DNA of 64,000 bases. Origin: Granulicella rosea (GTDB lineage: Bacteria; Acidobacteriota; Terriglobia; Terriglobales; Acidobacteriaceae). The stretch's first letter is position 1. Each line of letters starts with the position of its first letter. The notes under the pieces were generated by a model. It was not told the DNA's origin. It did no database searches and was given only the letters and a program-made list of their open reading frames with translations. The stretch lies in contig NZ_FZOU01000001.1 of NCBI RefSeq assembly GCF_900188085.1, forward strand, positions 1,240,001 to 1,304,000, read 5' to 3'. A program made the position numbers and the translations under genes. Positions 1 to 7,357 of this stretch are shown here, one piece after another.

Positions 1-485
1 AGTACGAACAGACCGCCGCGCTGCTCGAGGACTACAACCGCACCTCGACCCAGAGCAAGGCCTTCGACGCCCGCTTCGACGCCATCGCCACCGACCGCAT
101 CCACGTGGACCCACTCCGTTATTACCTGGCCTTGCCGGTCGCGCGCGTGCTGAACATGGTGGTGCGCCCACGCACGGAGCTGCTCGAGATTCCGCTGGAG
201 TGGTGGAAGTACCGGAGTTGGCCGCGCAAGACCGCGCTCGCCGCAGGCTGGGGCTTTATCAACCTCGTCTACCTCGCGCTGGCCGGCGCCGGTTTCTACC
301 GCTGGAGACGCCGCTGGGATGGCATGCAGGCGTTAGCCTGGTCGATGCTCGCGACCATCCTGCTCCGCTGCGCACTGCTGCTGACGCTCGACAACTCCGA
401 GCCGCGCTACACGCTGGAGTTCTACCCCGTGCTGCTGGTATTCGCGGCGGCGCTGTGGCGCGACCGGACGGCGGAAGAGAAGTAG
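1..485 (+). CDS. C-terminal part of an integral membrane protein, possibly a glycosyltransferase (5' truncated)
   Basis: The reading frame is open from base 3 and ends with TAG at 483-485; the start lies outside the window. About 160 residues are visible. They begin with a polar stretch and continue with two hydrophobic segments (around GWGFINLVYLALAGAGF and YPVLLVFAAALW). The end, NSEPRYTLEFYPVLLVF, resembles the C-terminal membrane region of GT39/PMT-like or related polytopic glycosyltransferases, where a Glu-Pro-Arg-Tyr motif precedes the last helix. That assignment is an inference from a short fragment. The next gene runs convergently with a 28-bp gap. Confidence 0.6.
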   Translation, partial: YEQTAALLEDYNRTSTQSKAFDARFDAIATDRIHVDPLRYYLALPVARVLNMVVRPRTELLEIPLEWWKYRSWPRKTALAAGWGFINLVYLALAGAGFYRWRRRWDGMQALAWSMLATILLRCALLLTLDNSEPRYTLEFYPVLLVFAAALWRDRTAEEK

Positions 486-513
486 GTCTTTGCGGCTGAA
501 AAGGGAAGTCGCC

Positions 514-1518
514 TTAGCGGTCGCGACTGGTGACGAAGCCGGGAACCCACATCAGGGCGCGGCGAGCGTCCGAGGCCGGAAGCTCCGCGATCGACTGGCG
601 CGCCGCCTCGGCGTAGGCGCAGGCCGTATCCATGGCGTAGTCGATCGAGCCGTGCCTGTGCAGAATCTCGAGGATCTGCGGATGCGAGACGCGCTGGAAG
701 CTGCGATCGGCCAGCACCGTGCGAATCTGTTCGCGTTCAGCCCCCGTGCCGCGTTCGAGCGCGTGGATGACGGCGAGCGTCGCCTTGCCTTCGCGCAGAT
801 CGCTCGCAACCGGCTTGCCCAGCACCTCTTCGGTCGCGGTCAGATCCAGCACGTCGTCGACGATCTGGAACGCCAGCCCGAGGTTGCGACCGTACTCGCC
901 AAGCTGCGAGTCGAAGGCATACTCGCCGTTCTCACCCGCTTGCGAGGAGACGACCGCGCCAAGCTGCATAGACACCTGAAACAGGCATGCGGTCTTCCGG
1001 TAGATCAGGTCGAAGTACTCCTCCTCGTTGATGAGGTGACCGAGCTTCTGAATCTGAAGCAGTTCACCCTCGACCATCTGCTGCGTCAACGAGATGAGCA
1101 GGTCGAGCACGCGGAAGTTCCGCTCTTCAAGCGCTGTCTGAAACGACTGCATGTAGAGCCAGTCGCCCGCGAGCACGCACTTCGAGTTGCCCCACTTCGT
1201 GTTCGAGGAAGGCCGTCCGCGGCGGCTGTCCGCCTCGTCGATGATGTCGTCGTGGACCAGCGTCGCGGTGTGCAGCATCTCGACCACCGCGCCCAGCCGG
1301 ATGCGCGAGTGACTCTCGCACCCCAGCGCCTTGGCCGATAGCAGCAGCAGCAACGGACGGATGCGCTTGCCGCCGCCCGCGATCAGGTAGCTCGCAATAT
1401 CGGTGATCACCTCAACCGGCGAGGCCGACTGGCGGGTAAACTCGCGCTCGATGGCGGCGAGGTCGTCGCGTAACAGGTCGAAGACCTCTTTTGCGGTCGC
1501 GATGGAGATCGTGCTCAC
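514..1518 (-). CDS. Polyprenyl diphosphate synthase (trans-isoprenyl diphosphate synthase)
   Basis: A 334-residue class I isoprenyl diphosphate synthase that condenses allylic diphosphates with IPP, probably making the octaprenyl or heptaprenyl side chain of menaquinone. Both Asp-rich motifs are visible: first VHDDIIDEADSRRG (DDxxD) and second FQIVDDVLDLT. GGGKRIRP near residue 50 is the usual IPP-binding start of the family. I chose the GTG at 1518 (VSTISIATAKEVFDLL) because the frame further upstream has no family-like sequence. The length is normal for IspB/HepT-type enzymes. Product chain length cannot be read from the sequence. It is followed on the same strand by no obvious partner gene. 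Confidence 0.93.
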   Translation of the reverse strand: MSTISIATAKEVFDLLRDDLAAIEREFTRQSASPVEVITDIASYLIAGGGKRIRPLLLLLSAKALGCESHSRIRLGAVVEMLHTATLVHDDIIDEADSRRGRPSSNTKWGNSKCVLAGDWLYMQSFQTALEERNFRVLDLLISLTQQMVEGELLQIQKLGHLINEEEYFDLIYRKTACLFQVSMQLGAVVSSQAGENGEYAFDSQLGEYGRNLGLAFQIVDDVLDLTATEEVLGKPVASDLREGKATLAVIHALERGTGAEREQIRTVLADRSFQRVSHPQILEILHRHGSIDYAMDTACAYAEAARQSIAELPASDARRALMWVPGFVTSRDR

Positions 1519-1632
1519 TCTTATTGAGAGTACCAGTGTTGCAACTTGGGTGCAGCAGGAGGCTGTCGAAAACCGTGCCACCGAAAAAAAGCAGGCTTAC
1601 GGAAGTGGGGCGAAAAACAGGAGCAAAATCGA

Positions 1633-1651
1633 ATTTCCTTCGGGAATGACA
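1633..1651. repeat. Copy 1 of an intergenic repeat with core CCTTCGGGAATGACA
   Basis: ATTTCCTTCGGGAATGACA lies between the polyprenyl synthase start and the yajQ stop. The same 15-base core recurs at 12241-12255 in another intergenic space. The ATTC..TTCGGGAAT part folds into a small hairpin with a UUCG loop. Both copies are followed by A-rich sequence. It looks like a dispersed non-coding repeat; function unknown. Confidence 0.55.
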
Positions 1652-1680
1652 ACCAAAAGGAAGGACAAACCAAAGAGGAG

Positions 1681-2181
1681 CTAGTTCGAGCGGAAGTTGG
1701 TGAACTGAATCTCCACCCCGAAGTCGCCGCCGCGCAGCTTGGCCATCACCTGCTGCAGAATGTCGCGATCCTTCGAGACGATGCGCACCGTATCGCCCTG
1801 AATGCTGGCGTTGGCCTTCAGCTTGGAGTCTTTGACGACCGCCACGATCTTCTTCGCCGCCTCGGACGCGATGCCCTGCTTCAGCTTGATCTTCTGGCGG
1901 ACGGAGGAGTTCGAGGCCGGCTCGATCTTCTCGTACTCCAGGTTCTTCAGCGAGACGCCGCGCTTGACCAGCTTCTGCGAAAGAATCTCGATCACCGCCT
2001 TCAGGGTGTACTCGTCCTGGCTTGCCAGTTGGATCGTCTCGTCGCCCTCAAGCTCCATCTTGGACTTGGTGTTCTTCAGGTCGAAGCGTGCGTTGACCTC
2101 TTTGCCGGCCTGGTCGAGGGCGTTCTTTACCTCTTGAATCTCTACCTTGCTCACTACGTCGAAGCTGTTATCGGCTGCCAT
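1681..2181 (-). CDS. yajQ: YajQ family protein (DUF520, nucleotide/c-di-GMP-binding)
   Basis: A 166-residue protein of the YajQ/DUF520 family. It starts with MAADNSFDVVSKVEIQEVKN and contains the family block ARFDLKNTKSKMELEGDE, then the C-terminal KDRDILQQVMAKLRGGDF. Family members bind nucleotides, and some bind cyclic di-GMP and act with LysR-type regulators; that role is not demonstrated here. The ATG at 2181 is preceded by AAGGAAA at a suitable distance. A longer in-frame extension to 2352 lacks family similarity and was rejected. The length matches the family (about 160-165). Confidence 0.93.
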   Translation of the reverse strand: MAADNSFDVVSKVEIQEVKNALDQAGKEVNARFDLKNTKSKMELEGDETIQLASQDEYTLKAVIEILSQKLVKRGVSLKNLEYEKIEPASNSSVRQKIKLKQGIASEAAKKIVAVVKDSKLKANASIQGDTVRIVSKDRDILQQVMAKLRGGDFGVEIQFTNFRSN

Positions 2182-2212
2182 GTTCGTTTCCTTTGTGTTG
2201 CGTCGAAGTCCA

Positions 2213-3055
2213 TTATGACAGGGTTGGAGCGCCCGCGGTGCTGGGGAAAAGCCGCTGGAAGTTCTTTGTCGTCCGTATGGCAATCTCTGCCGGTGAGATG
2301 CCGCGCAGACCCGCGAGGAAGGCCGCGGTATGCGCGACGTTGGCCGGCTCATTCTGCTGGCCGCGCAGCGGGATCGGCGTCAGGAAGGGCGCGTCCGTCT
2401 CGACCAGGATGCGGTCCGCCGGGGCCGTCGCCGCGACCTGTTGAATGACCGTCGACTTCGGATAGGTCAGGTTTCCGGCAAAGGACAGGTAGAAGTTCGC
2501 CGCGAGCGATCGCTCCGCCTGTTCGGCATTGCCGGAGAAGCAGTGCATCACGCCTGGCAGCCCGGCCGGCGTCCAGTGCTCGGCGATCAGCGCCAGCAAA
2601 TCCTCCCATGCGTCGGCCGAGCCGTATTTCTCTTTCGCCTCGGGCTTCGCCAACTCGCTCGTTCGGCAGTGGATCAGGATCGGCTTGCCCGCCGCCGCCG
2701 CGATCTTCATCTGCGCGACGAAGGCTGCCTGCTGGGTCGGAATGTCCGGATTGTCGAAGTGGTAGTAGTCCAGCCCGATCTCGCCGATGGCGATGCACTT
2801 CGGCTGGCTCGCGAGTTCGGCCAGCTTCGCCAGATGCTCGGGCGTGGCCTGATGGGCCTCCTGCGGATGAACGCCCACGCTCGCGAAGACGCCTTCGGTC
2901 GCGTCGGCGATCTCGAGCGCGCGGTGCATCGTCTCTGGCCCGTCGCCGATGCCGATGGCGAGGATCGTCCCGACGCCCGCCGCCTTCGCGTTCGCCACTA
3001 CCGTGGGAATGTCTTCGTAGAAGTCGAGGTGAGCGTGAGAATCGGTAAGGAGCAT
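2213..3055 (-). CDS. TatD family metal-dependent deoxyribonuclease
   Basis: A 280-residue TIM-barrel amidohydrolase-type nuclease. Metal ligands and motifs appear in order: SHAHLDF near the N-terminus, GEIGLDYY in the first third, PILIHCR in the middle, MHCFSG, and VETDAPFLTP near the C-terminus. The family (TatD/YcfH/YjjV) has 3'-5' DNase activity and may help DNA repair or turnover. The start ATG at 3055 gives MLLTDSHAHLD, the usual N-terminus. It is divergent from the cupin gene at 3102. Its stop lies 31 bp upstream of the yajQ start, so the two may be cotranscribed. Confidence 0.92.
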   Translation of the reverse strand: MLLTDSHAHLDFYEDIPTVVANAKAAGVGTILAIGIGDGPETMHRALEIADATEGVFASVGVHPQEAHQATPEHLAKLAELASQPKCIAIGEIGLDYYHFDNPDIPTQQAAFVAQMKIAAAAGKPILIHCRTSELAKPEAKEKYGSADAWEDLLALIAEHWTPAGLPGVMHCFSGNAEQAERSLAANFYLSFAGNLTYPKSTVIQQVAATAPADRILVETDAPFLTPIPLRGQQNEPANVAHTAAFLAGLRGISPAEIAIRTTKNFQRLFPSTAGAPTLS

Positions 3056-3065
3056 CTGCTCCAGA

Positions 3066-3094
3066 TTACAGCGGTTGGCGGCGCGGGGTACAAT
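3066..3094 (+). promoter_or_regulatory. Candidate promoter giving a leaderless cupin transcript
   Basis: TACAAT at 3089-3094 is a near-perfect -10 element. It lies only 7 bases before the GTG at 3102, so transcription would start at or next to the start codon. A weak -35 (TTACAG, 3066-3071) lies 17 bases upstream. No Shine-Dalgarno can fit. The inference rests on this spacing alone. Confidence 0.4.
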
Positions 3095-3101
3095 TCCGGG
3101 C

Positions 3102-3479
3102 GTGAGTCTCGACGATAAGCTCGTGTTGGATGCTACGAAGGTCTACCCGTTCGAGAGCTTGCCGGTGAAGCGGACGGCCACCGGCGGCGAGGGACGCGAT
3201 GTGCTACACGGCGTCACGGCGACGGGCGAGGCGATCGCGCTGCACGAATCCATGCTGCCGCCGGGCGCGCCGCCGAACCCGGCGCACCGCATCGCGCACT
3301 CCGAGGTCATCATGATCCAGCAGGGGACGGTCGAGCTGACGCACGACGGCGTCACCGAGATGGCCGGACCGGGCGGCGTGCTCTTCGTCGCGCTGGGGAC
3401 GCTGCACCAGATGCGCAACACAGGACCGACGCCGGCACGATACTTCGTGCTGGCGATCGGCGGGGATGTAAAGCCTTAG
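3102..3479 (+). CDS. Small cytoplasmic cupin-domain protein
   Basis: A 125-residue single-domain cupin. The first cupin motif is readable as AHRIAHSEVIMIQQGTVEL and the second as GGVLFVALGTLHQMRNTG. It has no signal peptide. I took the GTG at 3102 as the start because a -10 box sits just before it; a TTG at 3075 in the same frame is possible. The next gene, 8 bp downstream, is a clear paralogue with the blocks LPVK.TATGG, ESMLPPG and YFVLAIG in the same order, so this is a tandem duplication. Cupins of this size bind a metal or small ligand; substrate unknown. Confidence 0.82.
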   Translation: MSLDDKLVLDATKVYPFESLPVKRTATGGEGRDVLHGVTATGEAIALHESMLPPGAPPNPAHRIAHSEVIMIQQGTVELTHDGVTEMAGPGGVLFVALGTLHQMRNTGPTPARYFVLAIGGDVKP

Positions 3480-3487
3480 GAGGGCAA

Positions 3488-3934
3488 ATGCAGGAGATGA
3501 ACAGGCGGGATATGCTGGCGATGGCCGCGGCGTTTGCGGCGCTGGGCGGGTTGGCCGAGGCGCAGGTGGGGCCGGATGGCAAGCTGTCGCAGACCACGGT
3601 CTTCGACTTCGGCAAGCTGCCCGTGAAGACCAACGCAACGGGCGGAGCGAGCCGCGCGGTGCTCTCTGGAACGCTGCCGACGGGCGAGTTTCTGGAGGTC
3701 CATGAGACCATGCTGCCGCCCGGACAGATGCCGCACCCCGCGCACAAACATCGCCACTCCGAGATGATGCTCATCCGCGAGGGGCAGCTTGAGTTTTACG
3801 CCGAGGACAAGGTGCTACCGCTGGGGCCGGGCGGCGTGGCCTTCGCCGGGTCGAACCACATGCATGGCCTGAAGAACGTGGGCCAGACCCCCGCAAACTA
3901 CTTCGTCGTCGCCATTGGGGTGCAGGAGAAATAA
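3488..3934 (+). CDS. Exported cupin-domain protein with Tat-like signal
   Basis: A 148-residue cupin. The N-terminus NRRDMLAMAAAFAALGG looks like a twin-arginine signal followed by a hydrophobic run and an AEA-Q cleavage site. The cupin body has the metal motif HPAHKHRHSEMMLIREG and a second motif GSNHMHGLKN. It starts just after the upstream cupin stop, which overlaps AGGAGGG at 3478-3484. An internal ATG at 3497 is an alternative start. It is the periplasmic counterpart of the preceding cytoplasmic paralogue, and the two are probably cotranscribed. Enzymatic role unknown. Confidence 0.82.
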   Translation: MQEMNRRDMLAMAAAFAALGGLAEAQVGPDGKLSQTTVFDFGKLPVKTNATGGASRAVLSGTLPTGEFLEVHETMLPPGQMPHPAHKHRHSEMMLIREGQLEFYAEDKVLPLGPGGVAFAGSNHMHGLKNVGQTPANYFVVAIGVQEK

Positions 3935-3943
3935 AGCCCGGCC

Positions 3944-3983
3944 CCCCACGATCGGCGGAACGCGCGCGACGCCGATCGTGGGG
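3944..3983. terminator. Bidirectional hairpin between convergent cupin and metG
   Basis: CCCCACGATCGGC (3944-3956) and GCCGATCGTGGGG (3971-3983) are a perfect 13-bp inverted repeat with a 14-base loop. It lies between the two convergent stop codons at 3934 and 3990. There is no long T tract on either side, so it may act as a weak intrinsic or Rho-assisted terminator. Confidence 0.6.
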
Positions 3984-3989
3984 CACGTA

Positions 3990-6158
3990 CTATTTGAGCC
4001 GTGAACCCAGCGCGATCTCATCCCCACAGGTTGCGAGCGCCGGTTTCCCGTGATCGCCTTCGCTCGCGGCAAGCAGCATCCCGTGCGACTCGAGCCCACG
4101 CATCTTGCGCGGGGCCAGGTTGGTGATGACGACGATGCGCCGCCCGACCAGCTCCTCCGGCGTGTAGTACTCGGCGATGCCGGAGAGGATCTGCCGCTTC
4201 TCGTAGCCCAGATCGACCTCCAGGCGCAGCAGCTTGTCGGCCTTGGGGATGCGCTCGGCGACGAGGATCTGCGCGACGCGCAGGTCGATCTTGGCGAAGT
4301 CGTCGATGGTGATCTGCGGGCTGGTGTTCTCGGCAACCGTCGACGGCACGGCCTCGCGCTCGGTGGTAACGGCTGCCGATCCGGCGACGAGGGCTCCGGG
4401 GTTCGGCTCGGCGAGCGATGCGGTGCGCGGAGCAGCGTCGGGCGCAGGGCCGTCGCCCATGGGGGTCTCGTTCAAGGACTTGGGTGCGTGCTGGTATTCA
4501 ACGTCGGTCATGATCTGGATGAGTCCTTTGTCGGCTCGGGGGAAGATGGGGGAGAGCGGGCCTAGCTTGGTGCCGGGCTTTAGGCCTCCCCATTGCAGGT
4601 TCTTGAGTTCGCCAGATTTGGCGGCGGCTTCGATGTCGCCCAGGCCTAGCTGGGCCCAGACTGTGGCGGTGGCGTAAGGAAGAACGGGGTAGAGGAGAGC
4701 GGTAATGATGCGGATAGATTCAGCAGCTGCGTAGAGAGTGCTCTCCAAGTCCGTAGAATTTCCGTCAGAGGCCATTTTCCAAGGAGCGCGCTTAGTAATA
4801 AACCCATCGGCTGACCCGATGAATCTGAAAATGTATGCCGTCAACCTCTCGAACTCGATTGCCTCGTGAAGCCCATCAATACTCACAGTAGTAATAAGTG
4901 CGTTTTGTACGAGTTGGTGTAAATCTGCATGGGCAAGATTTATCGATTCCGAATTATCTCTCTCCGGCACATCTGGGATGGTGCTATCGAGATATTTTTG
5001 AATCATCGCGAGCGTGCGGCTGACCAGATTCCCATACCCATTCGCCAGATCAGCGTTGTATCGCGTAATCATCGCCTCAAAGCTGAAGCTGCCATCCTGC
5101 CCGTACGGAATCTCGCGGAGCAGGTGATAGCGCAGCACGTCCGATGCAAAGAGGTCCTGCTCGGCCTTGGGTAGATCAGGTTTAAGACTGCCGAAGGCGT
5201 CGAGGATCGTCTCGGTGCGGACGACATTGCCCTTGCTCTTGGACATCTTGCTGTTGTCGAAGAGCAGCCAGCCGTTGGCAGTAATCTGCTTCGGCGTGGG
5301 TAACCCTGCGGCCATCAGGAACGCAGGCCAATAAACGCAGTGGAAGCGCGTGATCTCCTTGCCGACGAGGTGGAGGTCGGCGGGCCAATAGCGTTCGAAC
5401 ATCGCGACATCTTCGGGCGTGTCCGAGCCGTAGCCTACGGCGCTCATGTAGTTCGTCAGCGCGTCCAGCCAGACGTAGATGACGTGCTTTTCCTTGCTGG
5501 CGCTGGCCGCGGGCTCGGGCACCGGAATACCCCAGGAGAAGCTGCTGCGCGAGACGCTCAGGTCCTTCAGGCCGCCGCGCAGGAAGCTGAGAACCTCGTT
5601 GCGCGCGGCGTCCGGCGTGATGACGAGCTGGTTCGATTCGATCAGGTCAATGACCGGCTGCTGGAAGGCGGAGAGCTTGAAGAAGAAGTTCTCCTCCGTC
5701 ACCTGTTCGAGCAGCCGCCCGCAGTCGGGGCAGGGCGTGCCTACGGGCAGGTCGACGAAGGCCTCGTCCGAGACGCAGTAGGCGCCGGTGTAGCTGTCGA
5801 GGTAGATGTGGCCGCGCTCGTACAGCGTGGCGAAGAGCTTCTGCGCGCCGCGTTTGTGTTTTTCGTCGGTCGTGCGGATGTACTGGTCGTAGGTCAGGCC
5901 CATCCGCTGCCAGAGCGAGCGGAACTGCTCGGAGACCTGGTCCGTAAACTGCTGCGGCGGTACTCCTGCCGCAAGCGCGGAACGTTCGATCTTCTGGCCG
6001 TGCTCGTCCGTGCCGGTCAGGAAGTACGTGTCGTCACCCACCAGGCGGTGGCGGCGCGCGATGACGTCGGCGACGATGGTCGTGTAGGCGTGGCCGATGT
6101 GCGGACGCGCGTTGACGTAGTAGATCGGAGTGGTGAGGTAGAACTTGGGTTTCGACAT
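3990..6158 (-). CDS. metG: Methionyl-tRNA synthetase
   Basis: A 722-residue class I synthetase that charges tRNA-Met. Visible parts are the HIGH motif at residues 20-23 after YYVNARP, a zinc-type cysteine pair (CPDCG) in the connective domain, KMSKS at residues 304-308, an anticodon-binding helical domain, and a C-terminal tRNA-binding OB fold (IDDFAKIDLRVAQIL, about 620-722) used for dimerisation. The length is normal for the long bacterial form. The segment coding for about residues 350-490 (4690-5110) is clearly AT-richer, with different codon choice from the flanks, which suggests recombination inside the gene. The reading frame is intact. Confidence 0.97.
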   Translation of the reverse strand: MSKPKFYLTTPIYYVNARPHIGHAYTTIVADVIARRHRLVGDDTYFLTGTDEHGQKIERSALAAGVPPQQFTDQVSEQFRSLWQRMGLTYDQYIRTTDEKHKRGAQKLFATLYERGHIYLDSYTGAYCVSDEAFVDLPVGTPCPDCGRLLEQVTEENFFFKLSAFQQPVIDLIESNQLVITPDAARNEVLSFLRGGLKDLSVSRSSFSWGIPVPEPAASASKEKHVIYVWLDALTNYMSAVGYGSDTPEDVAMFERYWPADLHLVGKEITRFHCVYWPAFLMAAGLPTPKQITANGWLLFDNSKMSKSKGNVVRTETILDAFGSLKPDLPKAEQDLFASDVLRYHLLREIPYGQDGSFSFEAMITRYNADLANGYGNLVSRTLAMIQKYLDSTIPDVPERDNSESINLAHADLHQLVQNALITTVSIDGLHEAIEFERLTAYIFRFIGSADGFITKRAPWKMASDGNSTDLESTLYAAAESIRIITALLYPVLPYATATVWAQLGLGDIEAAAKSGELKNLQWGGLKPGTKLGPLSPIFPRADKGLIQIMTDVEYQHAPKSLNETPMGDGPAPDAAPRTASLAEPNPGALVAGSAAVTTEREAVPSTVAENTSPQITIDDFAKIDLRVAQILVAERIPKADKLLRLEVDLGYEKRQILSGIAEYYTPEELVGRRIVVITNLAPRKMRGLESHGMLLAASEGDHGKPALATCGDEIALGSRLK

Positions 6159-6250
6159 GCTGGCTAGCCCAGTTTAGCAGGGCGGGAGGGCGCGCCGCCT
6201 TGTCGCAATAGGCCAAAACAAGCAAAAGCGAAATACGGGGGTCCTTCGCT

Positions 6251-6298
6251 TCGCTCAGGATGACGGGCATTTTGGGTGGCCCGATCCATCCTGAGCGA
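6251..6298. repeat. Palindromic intergenic repeat (TCGCTCAGGATG arms)
   Basis: TCGCTCAGGATG (6251-6262) and CATCCTGAGCGA (6287-6298) are perfect 12-bp inverted arms around a 24-base loop that itself contains CGGGC/GCCCG. It lies between the metG start and the stop of the GntR regulator, both on the minus strand. I recall CCTTCGCT..CTCAGGATGA elements as scattered in Terriglobia genomes. Here it could also act as the terminator of the regulator gene. Confidence 0.6.
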
Positions 6299-6315
6299 GC
6301 TGTATCCCTGCAAAG

Positions 6316-7146
6316 CTAGGATTCGTCGACCGCCGTGCCGACAGAGCTATCCGGATGCGCGGCCTGAGCTGCCGCAGCGGCCGAGTGCGGCAGCGGTACG
6401 ACTCCGGCGGCGGCGGTTGCGGCCTCGACGATCTCCGGGGTGTCGTCTTCGCTGGCCTGCGCCATGCGGGCGAGGTTCAGGTGACGCTCCATCGCCTGTC
6501 GCGCTCCGGCGGGGTTCTTCGACCGAATCGCGCGGTAGATCTCGCGGTGCATCTCGGCCGACTCCTTCAGATCGACCGAATGGTCGACCGTCATGCGCCG
6601 GGTGTCGTAGAGGTTCGCCGTGATGGTCTCCATCAGCGCGCCGAGGATGGGGTTGCCGGCCGCGCGGGCGATCGTGCGGTGGAAGCGCACGTCGTGGATG
6701 AGGTACTCCTGCGGGTCGGTCAGCGAGGCGTACATCTCGGCAACCTCTTCGGCCAGCTCGGCGATGTGCTCGCCCGTGGCGCGTTCGGCGGCGAGCGACG
6801 CGATGTTGGCCTCGAGCACCAGGCGCGCCTCGAACATCTGCCAGGGCATGAAGCCGTGCAGCGCGCCGAGCACCGACAGAGAGCTCGAATCGAGCGCCGG
6901 CGGTCCGTTGGCGACGAAGGTGCCCGCGCCGTGGCGGCTCTTCAGCACGCCCATGGCGGCGAGAAATCCGATGCCAGCCCGGAGCGAGGAGCGGCTGATC
7001 TTCAACTTCTTGGCGAGCTCGCGCTCGGGCGGAAGCCGGTCGCCGGGACGCAGCTCTCCGCTGGCGACGAGACCACGCACGTGGTCGACCACCTGCATCG
7101 TCAACTGGCTATGTCCGGCGGATGTTTCAGTGTTCTCGATCTTCAC
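6316..7146 (-). CDS. FadR/FCD-type GntR family transcriptional regulator
   Basis: A 276-residue regulator with an N-terminal winged helix (LRPGDRLPPERELAKKLKISR) and an all-helical FCD ligand domain (DVRFHRTIARAAGNPILGALM) whose Asp/His residues usually bind a metal and a carboxylate ligand. UxuR, ExuR and LldR are relatives. I used the GTG at 7146 (VKIENTETSAGHSQLT) because the frame upstream is not family-like. Adjacent is an ACS-type transporter on the same strand with a TGGTCTGACCA palindrome in front, the operator shape known for this family. It probably senses a uronate or a related acid; the ligand is inferred. Confidence 0.88.
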   Translation of the reverse strand: MKIENTETSAGHSQLTMQVVDHVRGLVASGELRPGDRLPPERELAKKLKISRSSLRAGIGFLAAMGVLKSRHGAGTFVANGPPALDSSSLSVLGALHGFMPWQMFEARLVLEANIASLAAERATGEHIAELAEEVAEMYASLTDPQEYLIHDVRFHRTIARAAGNPILGALMETITANLYDTRRMTVDHSVDLKESAEMHREIYRAIRSKNPAGARQAMERHLNLARMAQASEDDTPEIVEAATAAAGVVPLPHSAAAAAQAAHPDSSVGTAVDES

Positions 7147-7357
7147 GTGGGGTCGGCTGCTCCGATGGGATTTGAGGAAGATTACCACGTAGGCGCAATG
7201 GTTGGCGAAGCCGCCTGGAACGCCGTTACAGCGTTGTCTATTTGCCGCGTTTTCGCCGCTGCGCCATGGAGCCGATAAGTGGACAACCGAAAAAACGCTC
7301 ACGACCGGCATTTGGTACAGCCAATCGTGAGCGTCTTCGAAGCGATCCGCCGATTCT

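Noticed and set aside
490..1341. A 283-codon frame on the plus strand
   Set aside because: It is antisense to the polyprenyl synthase, whose DDxxD motifs are clear.
7081..7092. GTGGTCGACCAC palindrome as a second GntR operator
   Set aside because: It lies in the regulator coding sequence (VVDHV) and its bases are dictated by the protein; possible but not supportable.
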